From: Macrostomum hystrix
Lineage: Eukaryota > Platyhelminthes > Macrostomidae
Direction of reading: 5' to 3'
NCBI GenBank assembly: GCA_950097015.1
Contig: CATNEN010000029.1
Span: 7,025,501-7,089,500, forward strand
DNA: 64,000 nt
Shown here piece by piece: positions 23,155 to 33,434 of this stretch (positions are counted from its first letter, which is position 1; each line of letters starts with the position of its first letter). Position numbers and translations under genes: made by a program. Below the pieces are notes generated by a model. That model was not told where the DNA came from. It searched no databases and saw nothing but the letters and a program-made list of their open reading frames with translations.

Positions 23155-25505
23155 ACAAGTCACGGAAAGGAGGCTATAGACAGTCACGGGAAGGAGGCAG
23201 TGGACAGTCACGGGAAGGAGGCAGTGGACAGTCACGGGAAGGAGGCAGTGGACAGTCACGGGAAGGAGGCAGTGGACAGTCACGAGAAGGAGGCAGTGGA
23301 CAGTCACGGGAAGGAGGCTATAGACAGTCACGAGAAGGAGGCAGTGGACAGTCACGAGAAGGAGGCAGTGGACAGTCACGAGAAGGAGGCAGTGGACAGT
23401 CACGGGAAGGAGGCTATAGACAGTCACGAGAAGGAGGCAGTGGACAGTCACGGGAAGGAGGCTATAGACAGTCACGAGAAGGAGGCAGTGGACAGTCACG
23501 AGAAGGAGGCAGTGGACAGTCACGAGAAGGAGGCAGTGGACAGTCACGGGAAGGAGGCTATAGACAGTCACGAGAAGGAGGCAGTGGACAGTCACGAGAA
23601 GGAGGCAGTGGACAGTCACGAGAAGGAGGCAGTGGACAGTCACGAGAAGGAGGCAGTGGACAGTCACGGGAAGGAGGCTATAGACAGTCACGAGAAGGAG
23701 GCTATAGACAGTCACGAGAAGGAGGCTATAGACAGTCACGGGAAGGAGGCTATAGACAGTCACGGGAAGGAGGCTATAGACAGTCACGGGAAGGAGGCTA
23801 TAGACAGTCACGGGAAGGAGGCTATAGACAGTCACAGGAAGGAGGCAGTGGACAGTCACGGGAAGGAGGCTATAGACAGTCACGGGAAGGAGGCTATAGA
23901 CAGTCACGGGAAGGAGGCTATAGACAGTCACGGGAAGGAGGCTATAGACAGTCACGAGAAGGAGGCAGTGGACAGTCACGGAAAGGAGGCTATAGACAGT
24001 CACGGGAAGGAGGCTATAGACAGTCACGGGAAGGAGGCTATATAGACAGTCACAGGAAGGAGGCTATAGACAGTCACGGGAAGGAGGCTATAGACAGTCA
24101 CGGGAAGGAGGCAGTGGAGAGGCACGGGAAGGAGGCAGTGGACAGTCACGGGAAGGAGGCAGTGGACAGTCACGGAAAGGAGGCTATAGACAGTCACGAG
24201 AAGGAGGCTATAGACAGTCACGAGAAGGAGGCAGTGGACAGTCACGAGAAGGAGGCAGTGGACAGTCACGAGAAGGAGGCAGTGGACAGTCACGAGAAGG
24301 AGGCAGTGGACAGTCACGGAAAGGAGGCTATAGACAGTCACGAGAAGGAGGCTATAGACAGTCACGAGAAGGAGGCAGTGGACAGTCACGAGAAGGAGGC
24401 AGTGGACAGTCACGGGAAGGAGGCAGTGGACAGTCACGGGAAGGAGGCAGTGGACAGTCACGAGAAGGAGGCAGTGGACAGTCACGAGAAGGAGGCAGTG
24501 GACAGTCACGGGAAGGAGGCAGTGGACAGTCACGGAAAGGAGGCTATAGACAGTCACGAGAAGGAGGCTATAGACAGTCACGAGAAGGAGGCAGTGGACA
24601 GTCACGAGAAGGAGGCAGTGGACAGTCACGGGAAGGAGGCAGTGGACAGTCACGGGAAGGAGGCAGTGGACAGTCACGAGAAGGAGGCAGTGGACAGTCA
24701 CGGGAAGGAGGCAGTGGATAGTCACGGGAAGGAGGCAGTGGACAGTCACGAGAAGTAGGCAGTGGACAGTCACGGGAAGGAGGCAGTGGACAGTCATGGG
24801 AAGGAGACAGTGGACAGTCACGGGAAGGAGGCAGTGGACAGTCACGGGAAGGAGGCAGTGGACAGTCACGGGAAGGAGGCTATAGACATTCACGAGAAGG
24901 AGGCAGTGGACAGTCACGAGAAGGAGGCAGTGGACAGTCACGAGAAGGAGGCAGTGGACAGTCACGAGAAGGAGGCAGTGGACAGTCACGAGAAGGAGGC
25001 AGTGGACAGTCACGGGAAGGAGGCAGTGGACAGTCACGGAAAGGAGGCAGTGGACAGTCACGAGAAGGAGGCAGTGGACAGTCACGGGAAGGAGGCAGTG
25101 GACAGTCACGGGAAGGAGGCAGTGGACAGTCACGGGAAGGAGGCAGTGGACAGTCACGAGAAGGAGGCAGTGGACAGTCACGGGAAGGAGGCAGTGGATA
25201 GTCACGGGAAGGAGGCAGTGGACAGTCACGGGAAGGAGGCAGTGGACAGTCACGGGAAGGAGGCAGTGGACAGTCACGGGAAGGAGGCAGTGGACAGTCA
25301 CGGGAAGGAGGCAGTGGACAGTCACGGGAAGGAGGCAGTGGACAGTCACGAGAAGGAGGCAGTGGACAGTCACGGGAAGGAGGCAGTGGACAGTCACGGG
25401 AAGGAGGCAGTGGACAGTCACGGGAAGGAGGCAGTGGACAGTCACGGGAAGGAGGCAGTGGATAGTCACGGGAAGGAGGCAGTGCTAGGAGAGTCACGGG
25501 AAGGA
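23155..25505. repeat. Minisatellite, 24-bp unit
   Basis: About 97 copies of GGAAGGAGGCAGTGGACAGT plus CACG, with GGCTATAGACAG and ACGAGAAG variants. Because 24 is a multiple of 3, it stays open in several frames on both strands for up to 580 residues. The plus strand is purine-rich. Left variants (CTATAGA) and right variants (CAGTGGA) are segregated. Confidence 0.97.
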
Positions 25506-26100
25506 GTGATCTGCATAAATATTTTATTTTCCGGGTGACCCAGAGAATAGGAAAAAAAACTCATACATTTTTTTCATAATAATTATTTTGTAATAAATAC
25601 ATTTCATTTTGAACTCACAACAAAAATTTGCAATCAGTTTCCAGGCCAAAATAGATTCTTTGAGTTTTATTCAGCCGGAAATCAAATCAAAGAGTTCTAC
25701 AGGCCAATTAGCACTATTCGGCCAGCAGCTGTGCATAACTGGCAACCGCCTGTTCTGGTCGCCTTAAGTCTTTTGGATTTTTTAATTGCTTCAAACTGTC
25801 CCCACCCCCGAATCCCGAAGAAAATTGCGCTACCCATTCGCGTTTCTGGCTCTTCTTCGGCACCTAGAAATAGGTAAAATCTCAATTGAGCAGGTGCGTT
25901 TTGGGCCGATGCAAGAGGTAAAGTTGCTCCGATTGACAATTTTAACAAAATTACTTCGCGAATTGGGAATAGACTGCTAGCACGTTCGGGAGTTTCGCAT
26001 CTCTGTGAGCCATCTCCACAAGCTAGATTAGGGGAATATGTTTTTTGCCAAAATGCCGACGTCCCGTTTCCCGATACGCAAAACCATATCCCTGATCCTC
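25506..26100. other. No gene seen
   Basis: Unique spacer between arrays. No exon recognised. Confidence 0.45.
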
Positions 26101-26102
26101 AC

Positions 26103-26695
26103 TCAATACACAAACCCAGATCCCAAATCCGCAAACCCAGATCCACAATCCACAAACCCAGATCCACAATCCACAAACCCAGATCCACAATCCACAAACC
26201 CAGATCCACAATCAACAAACCCAGATCCACAATCCACAAACCCAGATCCACAATCCACAAACCCAGATCCACAATCAACAAACCCAGATCCACAATTCAC
26301 AAACCCAGATCCCCAATCCACAAGCCCAGATCCCAAATCCACAAGCCCAGATCCTAATTCACAAACCCAGATCCACAATCCGCAAACCCAGATCCACAAT
26401 CCGCAAACCCAGATCCACAATCCACGAACCCAGATCCCAAATCCACAAACCCAGATCCCCAATCCACAAGCCCAGATCCCAAATCCACAAGCCCAGATCC
26501 TAATTCACAAACCCAGATCCACAATCCGCAAACCCAGATCCACAATCCGCAAACCCAGATCCACAATCCACAAGCCCAGATCCACAATCCACAAGCCCAG
26601 ATCCCTAATCCACAAGCCCAGATCCCTAATCCACAAGCCCAGATCCCTAATCCACAAGCCCAGATCCCTAATCCACAAACCCAGATCCTATTCTT
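26103..26695. repeat. Minisatellite, 19-20 bp unit
   Basis: About 30 copies of AACCCAGATCCACAATCCAC with CCCAAATCC and CCTAATCC variants. Open in several frames on both strands. Reading it as a protein is not supported. Confidence 0.96.
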
Positions 26696-27180
26696 ACAAT
26701 TATGTCAGTTGGAAGTATGTTAGCAAAAGTTATCACAGCTTTCCTGCACTGTAACGCAAAATCCATTTGAAAAGTCAATGTCGACCTTCATTCAGCTGAG
26801 AAATTCTCTTTAGCAAACAATTGGAACACTGAAACAGCGTTTGCAAAAAAGCAAACTTTTTCAGTCTAAAAAAGTTAGAGTCAAATTTCCGCTGGGTGGG
26901 AAATTCGTTTAGCTGCTGTTGGCTGCTAATGAAAACAAACTAAGCAAAAGTGGATTTTGTTATTTAATATTGAATTTCTCTGTTCTGAACTGTAACAAAA
27001 ATCACATCTGCACGCAGTTCTTTTTATAAAAATGAATTTATTTTGTTTTTTGTGTATCACAATTTGTGCCAGCCCATATTAGGGACCTTGGGAGTGCTGC
27101 GTCTCATTGTGCCATGCGGTTACTGGCAGCATATCTGCGCTGTGCGCTGCCGAGTCTATTGACACACTGCTACAATTCAG
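26696..27180. other. No gene seen
   Basis: AT-rich unique sequence. Confidence 0.45.
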
Positions 27181-27185
27181 AGCTA

Positions 27186-27232
<47 letters not shown>

Positions 27233-27233
27233 A
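27186..27233. repeat. (CTG)n triplet repeat, about 15-16 units
   Basis: Pure CTG/CAG run. On the minus strand it reads as polyGln preceded by a possible acceptor (CTATGTGCAG|CAG) and followed by about 35 codons to a stop near 27079, so it could be a short polyQ exon. No partner exon or domain supports that. Confidence 0.9.
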
Positions 27234-27654
27234 CATAGCATAAAGTCGAAGGGGTTCTATGCTGTGCTAACTTTCTTACCGCAAAAAGCTTCATCGAGTC
27301 GAAGTTTTAGTTGAGAAATTCGACTCAGTTTTACTGTTAGGACAAAAAGCAGACCAGATGCTTGCGTTCAAATATTTCTGACAACATTCTTTTGGTCTTC
27401 TGACCATATTGTGCAGTTTGATGTCACTAGTGTGTCTTTAAGTGTTAGGAGTGGGTCATCATGTGTCAGTAGCAGCTCATTAGTGTTAAGTTAAGGCAAC
27501 TCAGTTAGGTTTGATGTCTGAGGAAAACTCTCAGAGCCTTAGCTGGCCCAATCAATTGAATATATATTTGAGTGCGACGTGCGCGTGAGAGGGACAATCA
27601 GTTCGTGAACTGTCTAACGATGTACACAAGACCGCGATACATAACAATTAGATG

Positions 27655-28110
27655 TCGCGAATTAGTCATTAGGTATCAGGAGTTGGTCATTAGGTGTAAG
27701 GAGTTGGTCATTAGGTGTCAGGAGTTGGTCATTAGGTGTCAGGAGTTGGTCATTAGGTGTCAGGAGTTGGTCATTAGGTGTCGCGATTTGGTCATTGGGT
27801 ATCAGGGGTAGGTCATCATGTGTCAGGAGTAGGTCAGGGTGTTAGGGGTAGGTCATCATGTGTCAGGAGTAGGTCAGGGTGTTAGGGGTAGGTCATCATG
27901 TGTCAGGAGTAGGTCAGGGTGTCAGGGGTAGGTCATCATGTGTCAGGAGTAGGTCAGGGTGTTAGGGGTAGGTCATCATGTGTCAGGAGTCGGTCAGGGT
28001 GTCAGTGGTAGGTCATCATGTGTCAGGAGTAGGTCAGGGTGTCAGTGGTAGGTCATCATGTGTCAGGAGTAGGTCAGGGTGTTAGGGTTAGGTCATAAGG
28101 TGTTTGGATA
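27655..28110. repeat. Minisatellite related to the 30.5-31.0 kb array
   Basis: Left part: 21-bp units of GTGTCAGGAGTTGGTCATTA. Right part: about nine 42-bp composite units combining GTGTCAGGAGTAGGTCAGG and GTTAGGGGTAGGTCATCAT. It lies 3' of the NPLTG-repeat gene. The core is shared with the array inside that gene. Confidence 0.95.
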
Positions 28111-28428
28111 CGGATCAGAATATGTCCAGTTTAAAATTTCACCTTTTGAAGTAGCCAAGCGTTTATAAACAAATTTAGCCATTGAACTAACCAGTATTTT
28201 ATTTGTTTGGGTATAATTTTAGTGGCGTTCAAATTTTAATCAAGGGCTTTGAGCTAAGTGTGATTTTAATTATCGGCTGTGAATAACTAAATCGTACGTA
28301 ACGCCTCACTAATGCTTAAAAAGCGGATTGAGATTCTAGCCAAAGCAGAGAAAACTATTGTAGTTAATTAGGAGAATTTTAGGAATAGGTAAAGTCCGAA
28401 AAACACAATTAATGTCCTGAAGATGAGC

Positions 28429-28430
<2 letters not shown>
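28111..28430. other. 3' flank of the NPLTG-repeat gene
   Basis: AT-rich. TTTATT near 28200 would be a minus-strand AATAAA and could end the transcript (inference). Confidence 0.35.
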
Positions 28431-28463
<33 letters not shown>

Positions 28464-28610
28464 CTATGGCAGACAGACAGACAGACAGACAGACACTATG
28501 GCAGACAGACAGACAGACAGACGACAGACAGGCAGGCAGGCAGGCAGGTTGGCAGACAGACAGGCAGGTAGGTAGGCAGACAGACAGAGACAGACAGACA
28601 GACATGCGAA

Positions 28611-28642
<32 letters not shown>

Positions 28643-28657
28643 CCAAGGTCAAGGTCA
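28430..28657. repeat. (CAGA)n-type repeat joined to (AAGGTC)n hexamer
   Basis: 28430-28605 is built of CAGACAGA/CAGGCAGG units. 28611-28657 is about eight hexamers of AAGGTC with one AAGGCC. The hexamer touches the stop codon of the NPLTG-repeat gene (28657-28655), so it lies at the start of its 3' UTR. Each overlap reads TCAAGGTCA. Confidence 0.95.
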
Positions 28658-28821
28658 GCATCTATTGCCGCCCCGTTGTTCCCGGTGCACATCAAAGCTG
28701 GCCAGATTGTCGCCGGTCAGAGGATTTCCTCGGGCTGACGACGGCGTTGGCGGAGGCCGCTTCTCGCCGAGGCAAAGTACAAATTGCTGGGAGCCTTCGC
28801 CAGTAACTGGGTTGCTGCGGT
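28655..28821 (-). CDS. NPLTG gene, last coding exon, two copies
   Basis: Opens after TTCGCAG|AC with RSNPVTGEGSQQF. After a Pro/Arg spacer comes RGNPLTGDNLASFDVH, then a TGA stop at 28657-28655 next to the hexamer repeat. Confidence 0.78.
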
Positions 28822-31800
28822 CTGCGAAAGGAGAAACGAAAAGTTAGGCCGAAAGCAGGCCGAAACGTAAAGTTTTTTACGAACGTATACTTTAGATCTA
28901 TTCAGTAGCTTTCGTTAGATCTATTCAGTAGCGTTCGTTAGATCTATCGAGTAGCTTTCTGTAGATCTATAGGTTAGTTTTCTGTAGATCTATTGAGTAG
29001 CTTTCTGTAGATCTATTGAGTAGCTTTCTGTAGATCTATTGAGTAGCTTTCTGTAGATCTATTGAGTAGCTTTCTGTAGATCTATTGAGTAGCTTTCTGT
29101 AGATCTATTGAGTAGGTTTCTGTAGATCTATTGAGTAGGTTTCTGTAGATCTATTGAGTAGGTTTCTGTAGATCTATTGAGTAGGTTTCTGTAGATCTAT
29201 TGGTTATCTGTGGTTAGCGGACTCACCAGTCGGCTGAGCAGGCGCCGCCCCGACCCGAGTTTTTTCTTCTACGCTGAGGGTGAATGCCTGGCAGTTTGTG
29301 CCTGTCAGCGGGTTTCTCAAACTGTCTGCAGAAAAAGAATTGAGATCTATACTGCAACAGGATTTTTAAAGAAATTATTTGGCTTTTAAAACAGGTTAGC
29401 ACCCTTCCATCAGGTGCTTCTCTAGATGCATCCTTCAGGTATTGAAGCTTACTCAGATAACACTTCAGTAAAATCCCTCAGGTAACACTTCAGAGACATT
29501 CTTCAGGCAATAATATTTCGTTGGCATTCCTCAGGTAATACTTCAGGCTAATTCTTTATCAGAGCTGTCAAAATCCTCACCCGCTGGTGGCACCGCTGGC
29601 GGTCTTTGCTTAAACTCGGCACAATTATAAGTGTAAGTGGCACAGTTGTCACCAGTTAGCGGGTTGCTGATGGCAGTTGTCTGGCTGACTGAGCAACTGG
29701 AGCCTGATTCTCGAGTCACGCAATTCTCACCGGTCAGAGGATTTCCGCCTGACAGGATAATCGTTTGGGAGACATTACGGCTCCTAGATAATATAGAACA
29801 GCAGATTTTTAAGAAATTTTAATACACTTTTTGTCGTTGTTTTAATTTATTCTGGCTTTTTGTATTTCCTACAAAGTACTTCTTAATATAATTCTGTTCA
29901 TAGAGAAACATCATTTTTCTAGAAAACTTGCTTTTACGAAAGGACTTATGAAATTCTTTGTAGTTTCTTCATTTTTAGTCTTTGTCTTTTTAAAAGTCTA
30001 TGCCAGAAAAAGACAGATTATCTTATTTTAGCGCTCAAATCATACTACTATCGAGATAATTCTCAGTAGTGCATACAGCATGCGCACTGTATTTCATACC
30101 TGAAGTGGGTCTGCTACCGGATTTCACTCGCCGCTCATTGAGTTTCTCAGAAATGGTGTAGCTGCTGCAGTTCTCGCCAGTCAGTGGGTTTGACGCTCTC
30201 TCTGAAATGAAATATCAGGAAGAAAACCTTTTATTTAAAAAGGCTCTGAAGGAAGATGTTAACTTAGCACTATAGGCTCCCAAACTTCCTTACCCAATAG
30301 ATCCGGCGGTCTAGCCGCGGTCTGAGCCCTTCTTAAGTCCCGACTGATGTCGTAGCTCGCCAAGCCATCGCCGGTCAGCGGATTCGCTCGGATCCGTAGC
30401 CGGTCTGAGGGAAGGGTTTGCAGTCTACGCACCTTTAGTCTTGCAGGTGTCAATAGTTTGGTGTCAGGAGTAGGTCATTAGGTGTTAGGAGTGGATATTT
30501 AGGTGTCAAGAGTAGGTAATTAGATGTGTCAGGAGTAGTTCATTAGGTGTCAGGAATATGTCATTAGGTGTCAGAAGTAAGGTCATTAGGTATCAGGAGT
30601 AGGTCATTAGGCGTCAGGAGTAAGGTCATTAGTTGTCAGAAGTAGGTCATTAGGTGTCAGGAGTAGGTCATTAGGTGTCAGGAGTAGGTCATTAGGTGTC
30701 AGGAGTAGGTCATTAGGTGTCAGGAGTAGGTCATTAGGTGTCAGGACTAGGTCATTAGTTGACAGAAGTAGGTCATTAGGTGTCAGGAGTAGGTCATTAG
30801 GTGTCAGGAATAGGTAATTAGGTGTCAGGAGTAGGTCATTAGTTGTCAGAAGTAGGTCATTAGGTGTCAGGAGTAGGTCATTAGTTGTCAGAAGTAGGTC
30901 ATTAGGTGTCAGGAGTAGGTCATTAGGTGTCAGGACTAGGTCATTAGTTGTCAGAAGTAGGTCATTAGTTGTCAGGAGTCGCATATACTCGCACATCGAC
31001 ATGCATGTAGGAAAATTATAAATACAACTGAATAACTTTTTTTTCTGTTATCGTGATTGCAGGTGAAATATTTTTCTAGATCAAATTCAGTGTCGCCATG
31101 GCAACCAACCGGAGTCCGTGGCGGGCAGCTGCCGCAGTCGACCCGCATAGCCGTAGATCGGATCCCATTCCACGCCGAAATCGCCGCTTCCCGCAATGGG
31201 ATTTCGAATCGCTGCGGATGATCAACTGCTGTTGAGTGAGACTTGCATGTACTTTAGCAGAAATACTACCATCCCATATTCTTGCGCCTACCCTGCTCAA
31301 TCCGAGTCTTCCCCGGACGTCCATTCGGTCGGAGATCCTCTGGGTAGTCGTCTGCTGTCGTTATCTCCGACTCCAGCGAATTCTGAACTAAATGTTATAA
31401 ACGAATTGATCACGCAGGTAACACAGCTTCATTCATCTATTCAATATTTATTCACCTTTATCTTTACAAACAAGTTTCCTACTGATGGATGATAAGATCT
31501 CACGCATTCGAGTCACTCACAGACAGTGCTGCTGCTGTTGCTGCTGTTGTTGTTCCTTCGAGAATCGATTCTAGCGAACATCTTCACTTCGTCTCCTAGA
31601 TTTCCCTCTCCCAAAATGGGATTGCGACCGTCTGAATTAGGAGGCGAAAGTTTTTATCGAGATTTTAATTGGATAACTGCATGAGCGTGTTAAACATGAT
31701 ATAGGAAGTATGGGATTACGGGAACTGGAGACCCGGTGTTTTTGATCAGGTACAGGACTCAAGACATGAGATCCGGTTACTCAATACATGATATCAAGTA

Positions 31801-32691
31801 GGGGACTCGGGACATAAAATGAGGTATCGGTCATGTAATCCGGTAAATCAGGACTCGAGATCATGAGAACAGGTAACTCAGGACTCGAGATCATGAGAAC
31901 AGGTAACTCAGGACTCGAGATCATGATAGCAGGTAACTCAGGACTTGAGATCATGAGAACAGGTAACTCAGGACTCGAGATCATGAGAACAGGTAACTCA
32001 GGACTCGAGACCATGAGAACAGGTAACTCAGGACTCGAGATCATGAGAACAGGTAACTCAGGACTCGAGATCATGAGAACAGGTAACTCAGGACTCGAGA
32101 TCATGAGAACAGGTAACTCAGGACTCGAGATCATGATAGCAGGTAACTCAGGACTTGAGATCATGAGAACAGGTAACTCAGGACTCGAGATCATGAGAAC
32201 AGGTAACTCAGGACTCGGGATCATTAGAACAGGTAACTCAGGACTCGAGATCATGAGAACAGGTAACTCAGGACTCGGGATCATTAGAACAGGTAACTCA
32301 GGACTCGAGATCATGAGAACAGGTAACTCAGGACTTAAGATCATGAGAACAGGTACTTCAGGACTCGAGATTATGAGAACAGTTAACTCAGGACTCGAGA
32401 TTATGAGAACAGGTAACTCAGGCTCGAGATCATGAGAACAGGTAGGTAACTCAGGACTCGAGATTATGAGAACAGGTTATATTATTTCCTCTTAGCTAAG
32501 GTTCGAGCTCCTGACCACTGAGTAGAACAGCTAATTCAGCTGAAACATATAATATAAGTTTATACCCGGCTTTCGAGTGGCTTTTCGCGGCACCTCCTCG
32601 CCTCTGTCCGCCTCCGGGGCTCCCCAGCAGTCGGTTGAATGTCTTGCACTCCTACTGGTCAGCCGGCCTGTGATGGGATCGATCGCTGCTG
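28655..32691 (-). CDS. Modular NPLTG-repeat protein, seven 3' exons (5' partial)
   Basis: Exons in transcript order: 32691-32566, 31211-31110, 30404-30294, 30201-30100, 29748-29581, 29325-29227, 28821-28655. Each has AG/GT borders, every intron is phase 1, and all internal exons are multiples of 3 (126, 102, 111, 102, 168, 99 nt). The joined frame, about 290 residues, has nine copies of (N/D)P(L/I/V)(T/A)G, mostly followed by (D/E/T)(N/G). Several then have C or L, A or S, and Y or F, as in NPLTGDGLASYDI and NPLTGENCSSYTI. Spacers are charged or Pro/Ser-rich. There is no signal peptide or membrane segment in view. Drosophila Jupiter, a microtubule-associated protein, has as I recall a similar NPVTGEG stretch and the related HN1/JPT proteins have NPPGGK repeats; kinship is only a guess. 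The start codon was not found. Confidence 0.75.
28895..29212. repeat. Intronic minisatellite, 24-bp unit
   Basis: About 13 copies of GTAGATCTATTGAGTAGCTT plus TCT in the last intron of the NPLTG gene. It ends about 15 bp from the 5' splice site of that intron. Confidence 0.95.
29227..29325 (-). CDS. NPLTG gene exon, NPLTGTN copy
   Basis: 99 nt between CTGCAG|AC and ACT G|GTGAGT, both near-consensus. Encodes SLRNPLTGTNCQAFTLSVEE and a short Ala/Pro spacer. Confidence 0.8.
29581..29748 (-). CDS. NPLTG gene exon with two motif copies
   Basis: 168 nt between CCTGTCAG|GC and GCG G|GTGAGG. Copies are GGNPLTGENCVTRE and ISNPLTGDNCATYTYNC, 25 residues apart, so one exon holds a tandem pair. An acceptor at 29784 would break the frame, so the inner one is used. 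Confidence 0.78.
30100..30201 (-). CDS. NPLTG gene exon, NPLTGEN copy
   Basis: 102 nt between TTTCAG|AG and TCA G|GTATGA. Encodes RASNPLTGENCSSYTISEKL, then a basic Arg/Lys/Ser spacer. Confidence 0.8.
30294..30404 (-). CDS. NPLTG gene exon, NPLTGDG copy
   Basis: 111 nt between CCTCAG|AC and TTG G|GTAAGG. Encodes RLRIRANPLTGDGLASYDIS, then an Arg/Ala/Pro spacer. Confidence 0.8.
30458..30982. repeat. Intronic minisatellite, 21-bp unit with TAGGTCA
   Basis: About 25 copies of GGTGTCAGGAGTAGGTCATT in the NPLTG gene intron. The unit core is shared with the array at 27655-28110. Each unit has the nuclear-receptor half-site AGGTCA. Confidence 0.96.
31110..31211 (-). CDS. NPLTG gene exon, NPIAG copy
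   Basis: 102 nt between CCGCAG|CG and TCC G|GTTGGT. Begins IRNPIAGSGDFGVEW and has a second weak copy, DPIYGY. The donor is weak, but without splicing this frame hits a stop seven codons further on. Confidence 0.65.
31855..32480. repeat. Intronic minisatellite, 30-bp unit
   Basis: About 21 copies built of TCATGAGAACAGGTAACTCA plus GGACTCGAGA, in the intron between the two most upstream NPLTG exons found. Open on both strands because the unit is 30 bp. Confidence 0.96.
32566..32691 (-). CDS. NPLTG gene, most upstream exon found (DPITG copy)
   Basis: Frame: AAIDPITGRLTSRSARHS... to KATRKP plus one nt before G|GTATAA. The acceptor after CAATCAAG is chosen because it gives phase 1; CAG positions 3 and 6 nt further in would also keep the phase. 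The most diverged copy of the motif. Confidence 0.6.
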
Positions 32692-33054
32692 CTTGATTGA
32701 TTTGGCATGTGAGGAGGGTGGGAGGTAACTGCAGCTGTACGACTTGTGCGAAAAAAAAAATTATGAAGTCAACAGTAGCGAGAAAAATTCCCAGAACAAT
32801 TTTTTGGGCTGAACGTGGGCAAACTGTTTGGAGCATTGGGAAAAAATCAATAGAGGTTGGCACTCGCGGCCAGCTGTGCCGCGGCGATCCTAAGCTCGTT
32901 TCTGAATAAGAAAATATCCCATGGGACCAAATTTTAAGTTTTATGAAATAAAATTCATAATAAACAGAACCTGTCCAACAGGTATTTCGACTGCGTGCAC
33001 TTTGAACGTGTAAAACCAATACTATATAACAGATGTTTGGCACTCAACCGGTAA

Positions 33055-33432
33055 ACCTATCTTCCCAACAGGTATTGACACCTAGCCTGTCCTGCAAACA
33101 GCTGAGCCCTACTGTCCAACAGGTATTGACGCCGGTCCTGCAAACAGCTGAGCCCTACTGTCCAACAGGTATTGACGCCGGTCCTGCAAACAGCTGAGCC
33201 CTACAGTCCAACAGGTATTGACGCCGGTCCTGCAAACAGCTGAGCCCTACTGTCCAACAGGTATTGACGCCGGTCCTGCAAACAGCTGAACCCTACAGTC
33301 CAACAGGTATCGACGCCGGTCCTGCAAACAGCTGAGCCCTACAGTCCAACAGGTATTGACGCCGGTCCTGCAAACAGCTGAGCCCTACTGTCCAACAGAT
33401 ATTGACACCTGTCCTGCAAACACTGTCCAACG
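33055..33432. repeat. Minisatellite, about 46-bp unit
   Basis: About eight copies containing CCAACAGGTATTGACGCCGG and TCCTGCAAACAGCTGAGCCC. The longest unit in the window. Confidence 0.95.
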
Positions 33433-33434
33433 TA

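Noticed and set aside
23013-25538. Open frames of 250-580 residues on both strands
   Set aside because: The 24-bp unit is a multiple of 3, so several frames stay open without selection. Composition is pure repeat, both strands are open, and there is no splice or domain context.
27079-27294. polyGln (minus) or polyAla (plus) short protein
   Set aside because: A pure CTG run gives open frames on both strands, and no partner exon was found.
28336-28695. 119-residue minus-strand frame rich in Ser/Val/Cys/Leu
   Set aside because: Translation of the (CAGA)n and hexamer repeats; the true frame of the adjoining exon ends at 28655.
29749-29783. Longer first half of the NPLTG exon using the acceptor at 29784
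   Set aside because: It would make the exon 203 nt and shift the frame relative to the upstream phase-1 exon. The acceptor at 29749 keeps all phases.
32531-33043. 170-residue minus-strand frame as one continuous exon
   Set aside because: Only the 3' part around DPITG resembles its neighbours. The upstream part crosses an A/T run and a pyrimidine tract typical of an intron end.
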